Below the pieces are notes generated by a model. It was not told the origin of the DNA and did no database searches. It saw only the letters and a list, made by a program, of their open reading frames with translations. The translations under genes and the position numbers were made by a program. This document shows, in pieces, positions 39,359 to 47,120 of a stretch of 64,000 nucleotides of DNA. Source of the DNA: Steroidobacter gossypii (GTDB taxonomy: Bacteria; Pseudomonadota; Gammaproteobacteria; Steroidobacterales; Steroidobacteraceae); contig NZ_JAEVLS010000001.1 of NCBI RefSeq assembly GCF_016801985.1, positions 1,302,001-1,366,000 of the forward strand, written 5' to 3'. Every line of letters starts with the position of its first letter. Position 1 is the stretch's first letter.

Positions 39359-41734
39359 ATGAAGGTGAGGGCGCTCGGGCGAGCGGGAGGCTCGTTGGCG
39401 GCTTGGATGAGCGGTGCGGCGTTGCTGGCCATGGCGCCACTGGCACACGCGGTGCCGCCGACGTTCAGCAGCTCGGTGAATATTCCGATTCCCGCGATGG
39501 GCGATGCGGTGATCGTGAACCTGCGCCAGGCCGGCGCGGTCAGCGGCTCGGCGCCAATCTCCATCGACACCGGTCAAGGCGTGGTGCTGCTCAATGGCGA
39601 GCCGACCGCGCTGGCCATTCAGCCATACGATCCCCTCGGCGGCGATACTGGCTCGGTCTGCGTGATCGTTTTCAACGTCGAATACTCGCCATCGGCCGGA
39701 GACACATTGACGGCGCCGTTGACCGCGGCCAACGGTCAACAGGAAACCGGTTCGACCGGCTTTCCGGGCATCCAGATCGTCAACGCTCCGGGGCCCGGGA
39801 TCGTGACTCCCGGCAACGAACAACAAGAGGCTGCCTGCGAGGATCCAAATCAACCGCCGGTCGTCGCCATCAACGGCGGTAGTCGCGCCGTAAGCGACAC
39901 GGACGGCGCGCCGGGTGAAAACGTGACATTCGCTGCGACCGCCAGCGATCCCGAAGGCGAGTTGCTCCAGTTCGCTTGGTATGTCGATGAGTCGGATGAG
40001 CCCATCTCGACGGCCCCGAATCCGACTATTGCGCTTCCCGACGGTGTTTCGCGCGTGCGCGTGGTGGTCACCGACCAGAGCGATGGCGCGGGCGAAGATG
40101 AAGTCACAATCACGGTCGGCAACGCGACCGGGCCGACGGCGAACGCAGGTGGCGATCGCACTGTCGCGGATACCGACGGTGAGAACGGAGAAGACGTAAC
40201 CCTCGATGCGAGTCTGTCCACCGATGCGGACGGCGCGATCGTTTCATATCGCTGGTCGCGCATCACCGATGGCGAGAACGAAGAGTTGCTCGGCACGAGT
40301 GCGTCGCCGACGCTGCAGGTCCGCTTGCCGGACGGCGACAACCTGATCCGCCTGCTGATCACCGACAACTCGGGTCTGCAGAGCGCCGACAGCGTCACTA
40401 TCACCATCGGGGCAGGCACGATCACCAGACTTTCGGAGCTCCCCAACCTGTCGCCGAATCAGCGGCGCGTGGCGGTCGCGTTGGATCGTATCTGCGGTGA
40501 GCTGCGAGATCTGTCGAGCGACGAGGGGGCGGCGCTGACCGCCGATCAGCAGGACCTGCTGGTTCGCTGCAATGGCCTGCAGATCGCCAACACCACTTCG
40601 AATCAGGTCGCGGCGCTCGAAGAGTTGGTCGCGGACGATTTCGCCGTCGCTCGCACTCAAACTTTGTTGTTCGCCAACACCCAATACGCAAGCGTGATGG
40701 ATCGTTTGATGGCATTGCGAGGTGGCGCGCGCGGGCTGAGTCTTGCGGGCCTCAACATCATCGTCGACGGTAAACCTGTGCCGCTGGCGCAGTTGCAGGA
40801 CATGGTGAAGGGTCTGCTGGGCGGCGGCGCCAGCGCCGACGAGCCAGGTGGCTTGCTCAGCGACAAGTGGGGCATGTGGGCGCGCGGCAACTTCAGCTTC
40901 GGCGATAAGGATCGCAGCGCCAATGCGCCGGCCTTCGATGCCGATCAATGGGCGCTGGTCGGCGGCCTGGACTACCGCTTCAACGACAAGTGGGTCGGCG
41001 GACTGTCGCTCGCGTATGGCCAATCGACCATCGAGTTCGACCCGCGCGAGGAGGGCGGGCTCGATACGGACACCTGGGCCGCCTCGCTGTATGGCTCCGT
41101 GTACGCGGCGCGTGACTTCTATTTCGACGCCATCGTGAATGTCGCCAACGCCAAATACGGCGCCGATCGCAATATCACCTATGTGGATGGCACAGGCCTG
41201 GTGAACGTCGATGCACACGGCGATACCGATGGCATGACGTATAGCGCGGGAGTTTCTGGCGGCTATGACTTCCTGATCGGCGGGCTAACCCTCTCGCCGA
41301 ACCTGGGCGTGTTCTACATCGACGCCACTATCGACAGTTTCACCGAGAGGGGCGCGGGCGGCCTGAACCTGATCTACGACGAGCAAAGCTTCCAGTCGTT
41401 CACGGGCAATGTCGGTTTCCGCGCCACCTATGCCTGGAATCTGAGTTGGGGCGTGCTACTACCTCACCTGCGTGTCGACTACGTTCGCGAATTCAAGGAC
41501 GATGTCGACGTCTTCGGCGTGCGCTTCGCTGCCGATCCGAATGCCACCAGCACTCCGCCCATCCTGGTGGAAACCGACAATCCAGACCAATCGTACTGGC
41601 GCCTGGCCACTGGCATGTCGGCGCAGTTCATCCACGGAATCTCGGCGTACGTCGAGTATCAGCGCCTGGAGAGCTTCGAGTTCATCAGCTTCCAGGACGT
41701 GAGCCTGGGCCTGCGACTGCAGAGAAGCTTCTGA
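39359..41734 (+). CDS. Autotransporter with PKD/Ig-like repeats
   Basis: 791-residue type V secretion protein. I start at the ATG at 39359 behind GGGAGA; a signal peptide ends at LAHA. After an N-terminal beta-rich region, two PKD/REJ-like repeats (about 163-255 and 256-350) share DTDG..GE(N/D)VT and LPDG motifs, then a helical linker with two Cys (DRICGELRDL, LLVRCNGLQI) leads to a C-terminal barrel (about 500-791, starting KWGMWARGNFSFGD). The last residue is Phe in LGLRLQRSF, the outer-membrane assembly signal. The passenger has no protease motif. The caspase-like gene starts one base after its stop, so the two are coupled. Confidence 0.88.
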   Translation: MKVRALGRAGGSLAAWMSGAALLAMAPLAHAVPPTFSSSVNIPIPAMGDAVIVNLRQAGAVSGSAPISIDTGQGVVLLNGEPTALAIQPYDPLGGDTGSVCVIVFNVEYSPSAGDTLTAPLTAANGQQETGSTGFPGIQIVNAPGPGIVTPGNEQQEAACEDPNQPPVVAINGGSRAVSDTDGAPGENVTFAATASDPEGELLQFAWYVDESDEPISTAPNPTIALPDGVSRVRVVVTDQSDGAGEDEVTITVGNATGPTANAGGDRTVADTDGENGEDVTLDASLSTDADGAIVSYRWSRITDGENEELLGTSASPTLQVRLPDGDNLIRLLITDNSGLQSADSVTITIGAGTITRLSELPNLSPNQRRVAVALDRICGELRDLSSDEGAALTADQQDLLVRCNGLQIANTTSNQVAALEELVADDFAVARTQTLLFANTQYASVMDRLMALRGGARGLSLAGLNIIVDGKPVPLAQLQDMVKGLLGGGASADEPGGLLSDKWGMWARGNFSFGDKDRSANAPAFDADQWALVGGLDYRFNDKWVGGLSLAYGQSTIEFDPREEGGLDTDTWAASLYGSVYAARDFYFDAIVNVANAKYGADRNITYVDGTGLVNVDAHGDTDGMTYSAGVSGGYDFLIGGLTLSPNLGVFYIDATIDSFTERGAGGLNLIYDEQSFQSFTGNVGFRATYAWNLSWGVLLPHLRVDYVREFKDDVDVFGVRFAADPNATSTPPILVETDNPDQSYWRLATGMSAQFIHGISAYVEYQRLESFEFISFQDVSLGLRLQRSF

Positions 41735-41735
41735 T

Positions 41736-43367
41736 ATGAAAATGCATCATCTGCCGAAGACTCTGGGCCGCGTCGCCGCGTTGCTGGCGCCCGGTCTGCT
41801 GGTCATGGCGTCAGCTGCGGCGCCCACGGACAGGGCGACCCACGGCATGGTGAAGCGCTCCGAGCTCGAAATCGTCGATTGCCTGTTGCCCGGCCAGGTG
41901 CGCCAGCTGGGCAACCGCAGCTTCCTGTCACAACGCCGACCGATCCGAACCACCGCGTCCGAATGTTCGATCCGCGGCGGGGAATACGTCGCATACGATC
42001 GTGCCGACTTGCAATCCGCGCTGCGCATCTGGCTGCAAGCTGCCGAATCGGGCGACGTCGAAGCGCAGACCAACGTGGGTGAAATCTACGAACGCGGCAT
42101 GGGCGTGGAGCCTGACTACGAAGCGGCCGCGATGTGGTATCAAAAAGCCGCCGATAAAAACTACGCTCGCGCGCTGTTCAACCTGGGGACGATGTATGAG
42201 CAGGGCCTGGGCGTGCCGCAAGACGGGCTCAAAGCATTGAACCTGTATCGACAGGCGTGGGGCGTGCCCGAAGACAACATCATCTACGCCTCCGCCGCGC
42301 AACGCGAACAGGACGAGTTGCGCAAAGAACTCGAAGGCGCCATCGCCGAAAAGGACGGGCAGCTCGAGCTGCTGCAAAGGCAATTGAAAGAGCTGCAGGC
42401 GCAACTCGCCAGGCAAGCTTCCGCGGATCACGCCGTCGAGGACAGCAACAAGGAGATTCAGGCGCTGAAGAAATGGATCGAGCAACTGCAAGCCGAGCGC
42501 CGCAAGAACACTGAACGACTGGCCGGCATTCCGAGGACGCGGACTCCGCGAGGCACGACTGAGCTCGCGCAGCTGCCGCCGACCGCGGACGAGCGAACCC
42601 TGGCGGGCATGAACTTCGGTCGCTACTACGCCATCGTCATCGGCAATCAGAATTATCAGAGCATCGAAAGCCTGGCCACGCCGAAAGCGGACGCGGAGCG
42701 CGCCGCCCGCATCCTGGCCGATCGTTACGGCTTCACCGTATCGATTCTCGAGGACGCCAACGACATCACCATGTTGAAGGCCATCAACGATCTCAACGCG
42801 GTGCTCAAACCGGACGACAATTTGCTCATCTATTACGCCGGCCACGGCGCACGTCTGCAGAGCGGCAGGAGCGAGGCGGGCTACTGGCTGCCGGTGAATG
42901 CCGAGGCGCCGCCCAAAGATACGTTCTGGGTGCCAAACGAGCAGATCACCGGCCATCTCGGCCGTTTGCCGGCCCGGCGAGTGCTGGTCGTGGCCGACTC
43001 CTGTTATGCGGGTTTGTTGTCCACCGATCCCAGTTATCTGTTCCTGAACGACAAGGTGAGTTACTCGCAGGAGTACATCAAGTTCAAGCTGCCCAAGCGC
43101 GCGCGGCTGCTGCTTTCATCGGGCGGCGACAAGCCGGTGCTGGACGAGGGCAGTGGCGGCAATTCGGTGTTCGCGCGTGCGTTCCTGGACGAACTGGAGA
43201 GTAACCAAGGCATTCTCTCCAGCCCCGAGCTGTTCAGCCGGATTCGCAAGCGGGTCGAGGTCGCTGCGCAAAACAACAAGTTCGTGCAGCGGCCGGAGTT
43301 CAAATCCATCAAAGGCGCGGGTCACGAAGTGGGCGACTTCTTCTTCGTGCCGCGCTCGCGGAGCTGA
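41736..43367 (+). CDS. Exported caspase-family (C14) protein with Sel1 repeats
   Basis: 543-residue protein. The signal peptide is LGRVAALLAPGLLVMASAAA. Two Sel1 repeats (about 105-140 and 141-176; YERGMGVEPDYEAAAMWYQK) are followed by a coiled coil (190-262) and a caspase p20-like domain (295-535). The catalytic dyad is intact: H370 in LLIYYAGHGARL and C423 in VLVVADSCYAGLL. Bacterial caspase homologues of this kind usually cleave after Arg or Lys, or act as regulators. The ATG follows the autotransporter TGA by one base (TGATATG), giving a two-gene coupled unit. Export to the periplasm, close to the autotransporter, is predicted. Confidence 0.9.
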   Translation: MKMHHLPKTLGRVAALLAPGLLVMASAAAPTDRATHGMVKRSELEIVDCLLPGQVRQLGNRSFLSQRRPIRTTASECSIRGGEYVAYDRADLQSALRIWLQAAESGDVEAQTNVGEIYERGMGVEPDYEAAAMWYQKAADKNYARALFNLGTMYEQGLGVPQDGLKALNLYRQAWGVPEDNIIYASAAQREQDELRKELEGAIAEKDGQLELLQRQLKELQAQLARQASADHAVEDSNKEIQALKKWIEQLQAERRKNTERLAGIPRTRTPRGTTELAQLPPTADERTLAGMNFGRYYAIVIGNQNYQSIESLATPKADAERAARILADRYGFTVSILEDANDITMLKAINDLNAVLKPDDNLLIYYAGHGARLQSGRSEAGYWLPVNAEAPPKDTFWVPNEQITGHLGRLPARRVLVVADSCYAGLLSTDPSYLFLNDKVSYSQEYIKFKLPKRARLLLSSGGDKPVLDEGSGGNSVFARAFLDELESNQGILSSPELFSRIRKRVEVAAQNNKFVQRPEFKSIKGAGHEVGDFFFVPRSRS

Positions 43368-43372
43368 CCGGT

Positions 43373-44146
43373 TCAGCCTCGGCCCACCACGCCGCCGCCG
43401 TCGATGACGATGGTCTGGCCGGTCATGAACGAGCCGCTCGGCCCGGCAAGGAACACCGCGGCGCCGGCGATCTCGTCCGGCTCGCCGATACGACGCAGCG
43501 GATACGCCTTGACGGTGTGCTGATACACCTTTGGATCTTCCCACAGCGCTTTGGCGAAATCGGTGCGGATCAGGCCGGGCGCGATGCAATTGGCGCGAAT
43601 GTTTTTCGGGCCCCACTCGGCGCACAAATTGCGGGCCAACGCCATGTCGGCGGCCTTGGACAAACCGTAGACACCGAGCGTGGGCGAGCCGATCAGACCC
43701 GCGATGGAAGAAATGATGATGATGGAGCCGCCGCCCCGCTGCGCCATCTGCGGCAGCACCATGTTGCACAACCAGAAGTTGCTGCGCACGTTGCTGTTCA
43801 TGACTTTGTCGTACGCATCGTCCGGCATGTCGATGGACGGACCGTAGTAGGGATTCACCGCGGCGTTACACACCAGCACGTCGATGCCGCCCCAATGTTG
43901 GCACGTGTCGTCGACCAGCTTCTGCAATTCTTCTTTGCGACTGATGTTACAAGCGAGCGCGATGGCTTCGCCGCCCTTGTCCTTGATGGCTTTGACCACT
44001 TCCTCGCACGCATCGAGCTTGCGACTGGTGACGACCACCTTGCCGCCATGTTCCGCCATGCGTTCGGCGATGGCGCGGCCGATGCCGCGACTGGAGCCGG
44101 TGATCACCGCGACCTTGCCAGTGAGATCGAACAGAGATGAAGTCAT
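43373..44146 (-). CDS. SDR-family oxidoreductase
   Basis: Classical short-chain dehydrogenase/reductase, 257 residues from the ATG at 44146 (GGGG Shine-Dalgarno upstream). Cofactor loop VITGSSRGIGRAIAERMA, NAAVNPY in the NNAG position, catalytic Ser in IISSIAG, Y-x3-K as YGLSKAA, and the C-terminal GQTIVIDGGGVVG. The Arg after the first strand (TSRKLD) suggests NADP preference. It resembles the broad 3-oxoacyl-ACP-reductase-like group and its substrate is unknown. It converges on the caspase gene with 5 bases between stops. Confidence 0.9.
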   Translation of the reverse strand: MTSSLFDLTGKVAVITGSSRGIGRAIAERMAEHGGKVVVTSRKLDACEEVVKAIKDKGGEAIALACNISRKEELQKLVDDTCQHWGGIDVLVCNAAVNPYYGPSIDMPDDAYDKVMNSNVRSNFWLCNMVLPQMAQRGGGSIIIISSIAGLIGSPTLGVYGLSKAADMALARNLCAEWGPKNIRANCIAPGLIRTDFAKALWEDPKVYQHTVKAYPLRRIGEPDEIAGAAVFLAGPSGSFMTGQTIVIDGGGVVGRG

Positions 44147-44440
44147 GACGTTCCCCAACGGTGCTTATCGAGTGTGTCTGTTGTGAGCACGATCATAACG
44201 AAGCGCCCGCGCAGCTCCTACCGCGAAGCTGAACAGACCACCGTTAAATGACAGATTGATGTGAGTTAATGCGTCAAGTTTCGTCGAGCGCACTGCATGC
44301 CGGAAATTGCGCAGCAATTGCGTGGAACTGTGCGCCCTGTCGCTAAACGGCGGCAGCCTCGTGCCGATGTCTTGTACGACCACTGCGGAACTGCCTACGC
44401 GAGCGGAACGTTCTTGGATCGGAAAGACGTAGAGGTTGTT

Positions 44441-44641
44441 ATGAAATCCACGCAGCAATGGGGCAAGCATCTCCGCGATCTGGTGAACGCCAGCCTGGAT
44501 CCGATGGTCTACGCTTTACAGTGGGCGCACGATCCGCGCTGCCTGCAACAGGTGGGCGCCAAACATCGGCGCGTCGGCGCACCGATTGAACGTAATGCTG
44601 CGGTCTGCCGCTTGTGGTTGACTGCTCGCGACAGAAGCTGA
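44441..44641 (+). CDS. Possible small hypothetical protein
   Basis: A 66-codon frame from an ATG with AGAGG upstream. The sequence begins KSTQQWGKHLRDLVN and ends in RLWLTARDRS. Codon use is mixed, with no recognised family and no membrane segment. It may be chance. Confidence 0.22.
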   Translation: MKSTQQWGKHLRDLVNASLDPMVYALQWAHDPRCLQQVGAKHRRVGAPIERNAAVCRLWLTARDRS

Positions 44642-44703
44642 AAATCGTGCCGGTCGGTCACGCCATTGCTGGGCGAACCGGCCGTTAACTGAACGATCGT
44701 TCG

Positions 44704-44731
44704 CGAAGCGCGGCAGGCAGGCTGCGCTTCG
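44704..44731. terminator. Hairpin upstream of toxin-antitoxin module
   Basis: CGAAGCGC (44704-44711) and GCGCTTCG (44724-44731) form an 8-bp stem with a 12-base loop. It follows the small candidate frame and immediately follows the palindrome GAACGATCGTTC. It lacks a T-run, so it may be an insulating hairpin rather than an intrinsic terminator. Confidence 0.3.
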
Positions 44732-44900
44732 ACACCTCCCCAAACAGTCAGCCTTCAAGGATCGAAGCTTTCTCTGTCGTCCCGACTCGACCCATGAAAT
44801 AGCCATGCGCGGCTGCGCCTGGTCTCGCGGTCTAATCGCGATCTAATTGCGCCCACCGAACCGACGCCCAACAGGAGTGGATCATGTCGGAAACCTTGCT

Positions 44901-44945
44901 ATGGAAATCAGTCCATCAATGGAGTAATTTATCATTCACTCCATT
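44901..44945. promoter_or_regulatory. Operator-like array of ATGGA/TCCAT half-sites
   Basis: Four half-sites alternate: ATGGA 44901, TCCAT 44912, ATGGA 44919 and TCCAT 44940. The inner pair extends to AATGGAGT/ACTCCATT (44918-44925 and 44938-44945) around the A/T-rich spacer AATTTATCATTC. The array ends 13 bases before the ATG at 44959. It suits autoregulation by the ParS/Xre-type antitoxin and argues that this DNA is not coding. Confidence 0.5.
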
Positions 44946-44958
44946 AGAGGACTGCGAT

Positions 44959-45357
44959 ATGTACCAGCCACGTAGTCTCGAGCGCTCCGGCTTCGATCCG
45001 GACGAGTTGGGAGCCACCGCGCTGACGGCGTTTTTCAATATCACCGCGGCATGGCGCCTGGGAGCGGAGGAAGAGCGGGTTTTGCTGGGCTCACCGCCTC
45101 GGTCCACCTTCTTCAAATGGAAAAGCGATCGAGCGGCGCGCCTGTCGGCCGATACGCTCGAGCGCATCAGCTATGTCATGGGCATCTACAAGGCTCTGCA
45201 CATCCTGCTGCCGACGCAGGAAATGGCCGATGCCTGGGTGAAAAAGCCCAACACCGCGCCCGGCTTCGGCGGCAAGCCCGCGCTGGAGCGCATGCTTGGC
45301 GGTCGGGTAGTGGACCTGGCGGATGTGCGCCGCTATCTGGACGCGCAGCGCGGATGA
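44959..45357 (+). CDS. ParS/MbcA/Xre-type antitoxin (DUF2384)
   Basis: Antitoxin of a RES-domain type II module. From the ATG at 44959 it has 132 residues: an N-terminal helical region with FNITAAWRLGAEEERVLLGSPPRSTFFKWKS (Xre-like DNA-binding region) and a C-terminal DUF2384 part (LERISYVMGIYKALHILLP, then PAFGG-like APGFGGKPALERMLGG). An upstream ATG at 44884 with AGGAG would add 25 residues unlike the family and would read through the operator-like array, so I prefer 44959. Its last codons overlap the toxin start (ATGA). It should neutralise the RES toxin and repress the operon. Confidence 0.85.
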   Translation: MYQPRSLERSGFDPDELGATALTAFFNITAAWRLGAEEERVLLGSPPRSTFFKWKSDRAARLSADTLERISYVMGIYKALHILLPTQEMADAWVKKPNTAPGFGGKPALERMLGGRVVDLADVRRYLDAQRG

Positions 45358-46040
45358 CGGCCGGGCCACGCGCGGTCACGCTCCGCTGGCAAAAGATTTA
45401 CCGCATCGTCGCGACCCGGCATCCGCCGGTAAACGTGTTCGAAAGGATTCTGCCGGCCCGACAAATGGAACTGGGCTGGTTCATCGAGGGCCTCACCAAC
45501 GATCGTCTGCGCGACGAGAGCGGTGAAGCGCCCGTGATGCCGGATTCGGATCGGGTTTACGGTCCGGGCGCGAGCATCGTGATGGCCACGTTCACTCACA
45601 TCGGGTTTCCAAGCCGCTTCAGCGACGGCAGCTACGGCGTCTACTACGCCGCCCATTCCTTGGAAACTGCCATCCGCGAAACGGCGCATCATCGCGGGAA
45701 ATTCCTGGCGGCCACGAATGAGCCGCCGTGCGAAGTCGACATGCGCGCTTACGTCGGCCGCCCGTTGCAACCGTTCCTGGATGTTCGCGGCCCGCGCTTC
45801 GATCATTTACATCACCCCGACGACTACGCCACGTCGCAGGCTTTCGCGAAACCACTGCGCGATGAAGGTCACTGGGGGTTGGTGTACAGGAGCGTGCGTC
45901 ACGAAGGCGGCGAGTGCATCGGCGCCTTCAAGCCTCAAGCTGTCAGCATTCCCGTGGCAGGCGCGGCGCTCGCTTATGTGTGGGATGGCGAGCGCATCAC
46001 CAAGATCTACGAAAAGTCAGAAGTGTTGTTCGAGCTCTGA
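45354..46040 (+). CDS. RES-domain toxin (NAD+ phosphorylase family)
   Basis: 228-residue RES protein named for conserved Arg, Glu and Ser: R in KIYRIVATRHPPV, E in YYAAHSLETAIRETAHHR, S later in the domain (DDYATSQAFAKPLRDEG). Members such as MbcT and the Xre-RES toxins degrade NAD+. Other landmarks are GFPSRFSDGSYGVYYA and WGLVYRSVRHEGGECIGAF. The ATG overlaps the antitoxin TGA. Converges on the 2-oxoacid oxidoreductase beta gene with a strong hairpin between. Confidence 0.9.
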   Translation: MTAGPRAVTLRWQKIYRIVATRHPPVNVFERILPARQMELGWFIEGLTNDRLRDESGEAPVMPDSDRVYGPGASIVMATFTHIGFPSRFSDGSYGVYYAAHSLETAIRETAHHRGKFLAATNEPPCEVDMRAYVGRPLQPFLDVRGPRFDHLHHPDDYATSQAFAKPLRDEGHWGLVYRSVRHEGGECIGAFKPQAVSIPVAGAALAYVWDGERITKIYEKSEVLFEL

Positions 46041-46043
46041 AGG

Positions 46044-46063
46044 GCCGCCCGGCCAGGGGCGGC
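46044..46063. terminator. Bidirectional hairpin between convergent genes
   Basis: GCCGCCC (46044-46050), loop GGCCAG, GGGCGGC (46057-46063), placed exactly between the RES stop (46040) and the stop of the convergent beta subunit gene. No T-tract follows on either strand, so efficiency as an intrinsic terminator is doubtful. Confidence 0.4.
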
Positions 46064-47119
46064 TCAGCGATATCGTGCCAAGATCTTTTCCAGCCCCTTC
46101 GACCCCGGGCTCAGTTGCTGGTACGACAGCTGATTCACCGGCGTCGTCGTGGTGCCGTTCATGTCGTGAAACTCGGGGCTGCTCTCGTCGATGTAGATCA
46201 GCCCGGTGACGAACTCGTTCTGCGCCAACTTGTCGCGCAGATAGTTGAAAGCCTTGCCCCGATGCGTCGGGTCGTAGGAGGGATCGAGCTTTCTCAGCAG
46301 CACGCGGCTGCCATCATGCAAGGCGATCGGCATCGCATCGCCTTCCGCATACTCCGCGGTGATCTCGCGCGCCGGCGGAATGAAATCGGCGTGCACCACC
46401 TCTTCGTAGTTGTCACGCACGAACTCGTAACTCTTGGTGGAGCCTTCATGATCGTTGAAGGTCACGCACGGTGACAGCACGTCGATCAAGGCGAAGCCGC
46501 GGTGCTTCAAGCCAGCGATGATCAGCGGCACCAATTGTTCCTTGTCGCCAGAGAAGCTGCGCGCCACGAACGTGCCGCCGAGCGTCAGCGCCGCCAGCAC
46601 CGGATCGATCGGTGGCTGCAGATTCGCCTCGCCCTTCTTGGCCTTGGAGCCGATGTCGGCGGACGCGGAAAACTGTCCCTTGGTCAGCCCGTACACACCG
46701 TTGTTCTCGATGAGGTAGAGCATGTTCAGATTGCGGCGCATGGCGTGCGCGAACTGACCGAAGCCGATGGACAACGTATCGCCGTCGCCCGACACGCCGA
46801 TGTAGTAAAGATCCTTGTTGGCGGCGATCGCGCCGGTGGCGATCGACGGCATGCGCCCATGCACCGAGTTGAAACCGTGGCCGCCGCTGACGAAATACGC
46901 CGTGGTCTTGGACGAACAGCCGATGCCCGACAACTTCACCAATTGTTCCGGCCGCATCGACATCTGCCAGCAGGCTTCGATGACGGCCGCCGTGATCGAA
47001 TCGTGGCCGCAACCGGCGCACAAGGTGGACATGCCGCCTTCGTAGTCCCGCCGCGTGAGCCCCAGCTCGTTTCGCGGCAGACCGGGGTGCGCGACCTTTG
47101 GCTTGGCAATGAAACTCAT
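46064..47119 (-). CDS. korB: 2-oxoacid:acceptor oxidoreductase, beta subunit
   Basis: Thiamine-diphosphate-binding beta subunit (351 residues) of a 2-oxoglutarate/2-oxoacid:ferredoxin oxidoreductase. Key blocks: CAGCGHDSITAAVIEACW, GIGCSSKTTAYFVSGGHGF, the TPP/Mg motif VSGDGDTLSIGFGQF...NNGVYGLTKGQ, and ALIDVLSPCVTFN. The reaction decarboxylates a 2-oxoacid onto CoA, reducing ferredoxin. Its ATG follows the alpha-subunit stop by one base. It is the last gene of a three-gene operon. Confidence 0.9.
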   Translation of the reverse strand: MSFIAKPKVAHPGLPRNELGLTRRDYEGGMSTLCAGCGHDSITAAVIEACWQMSMRPEQLVKLSGIGCSSKTTAYFVSGGHGFNSVHGRMPSIATGAIAANKDLYYIGVSGDGDTLSIGFGQFAHAMRRNLNMLYLIENNGVYGLTKGQFSASADIGSKAKKGEANLQPPIDPVLAALTLGGTFVARSFSGDKEQLVPLIIAGLKHRGFALIDVLSPCVTFNDHEGSTKSYEFVRDNYEEVVHADFIPPAREITAEYAEGDAMPIALHDGSRVLLRKLDPSYDPTHRGKAFNYLRDKLAQNEFVTGLIYIDESSPEFHDMNGTTTTPVNQLSYQQLSPGSKGLEKILARYR

Positions 47120-47120
47120 A

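Larger units (their letters stand above)
44147..44883. other. Long intergenic region before the toxin-antitoxin module
   Basis: About 740 bases with only one weak gene candidate (44441-44641). It holds a perfect 12-base palindrome GAACGATCGTTC (44691-44702), an adjacent hairpin (44704-44731), and two 10-base direct repeats TCTAATCGCG/TCTAATTGCG at 44831 and 44842, spaced 11 bases apart. Base composition is less GC-rich than in flanking genes. Confidence 0.4.

Noticed and set aside
44165-44470. 101-codon minus-strand frame in the region before the toxin-antitoxin module
   Set aside because: No ribosome-binding site, no family and poor codon use.
44884-44958. Upstream extension of the antitoxin from an ATG with AGGAG
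   Set aside because: The extra 25 residues do not resemble ParS-type antitoxins and lie over an operator-like repeat array; kept only as an alternative start.
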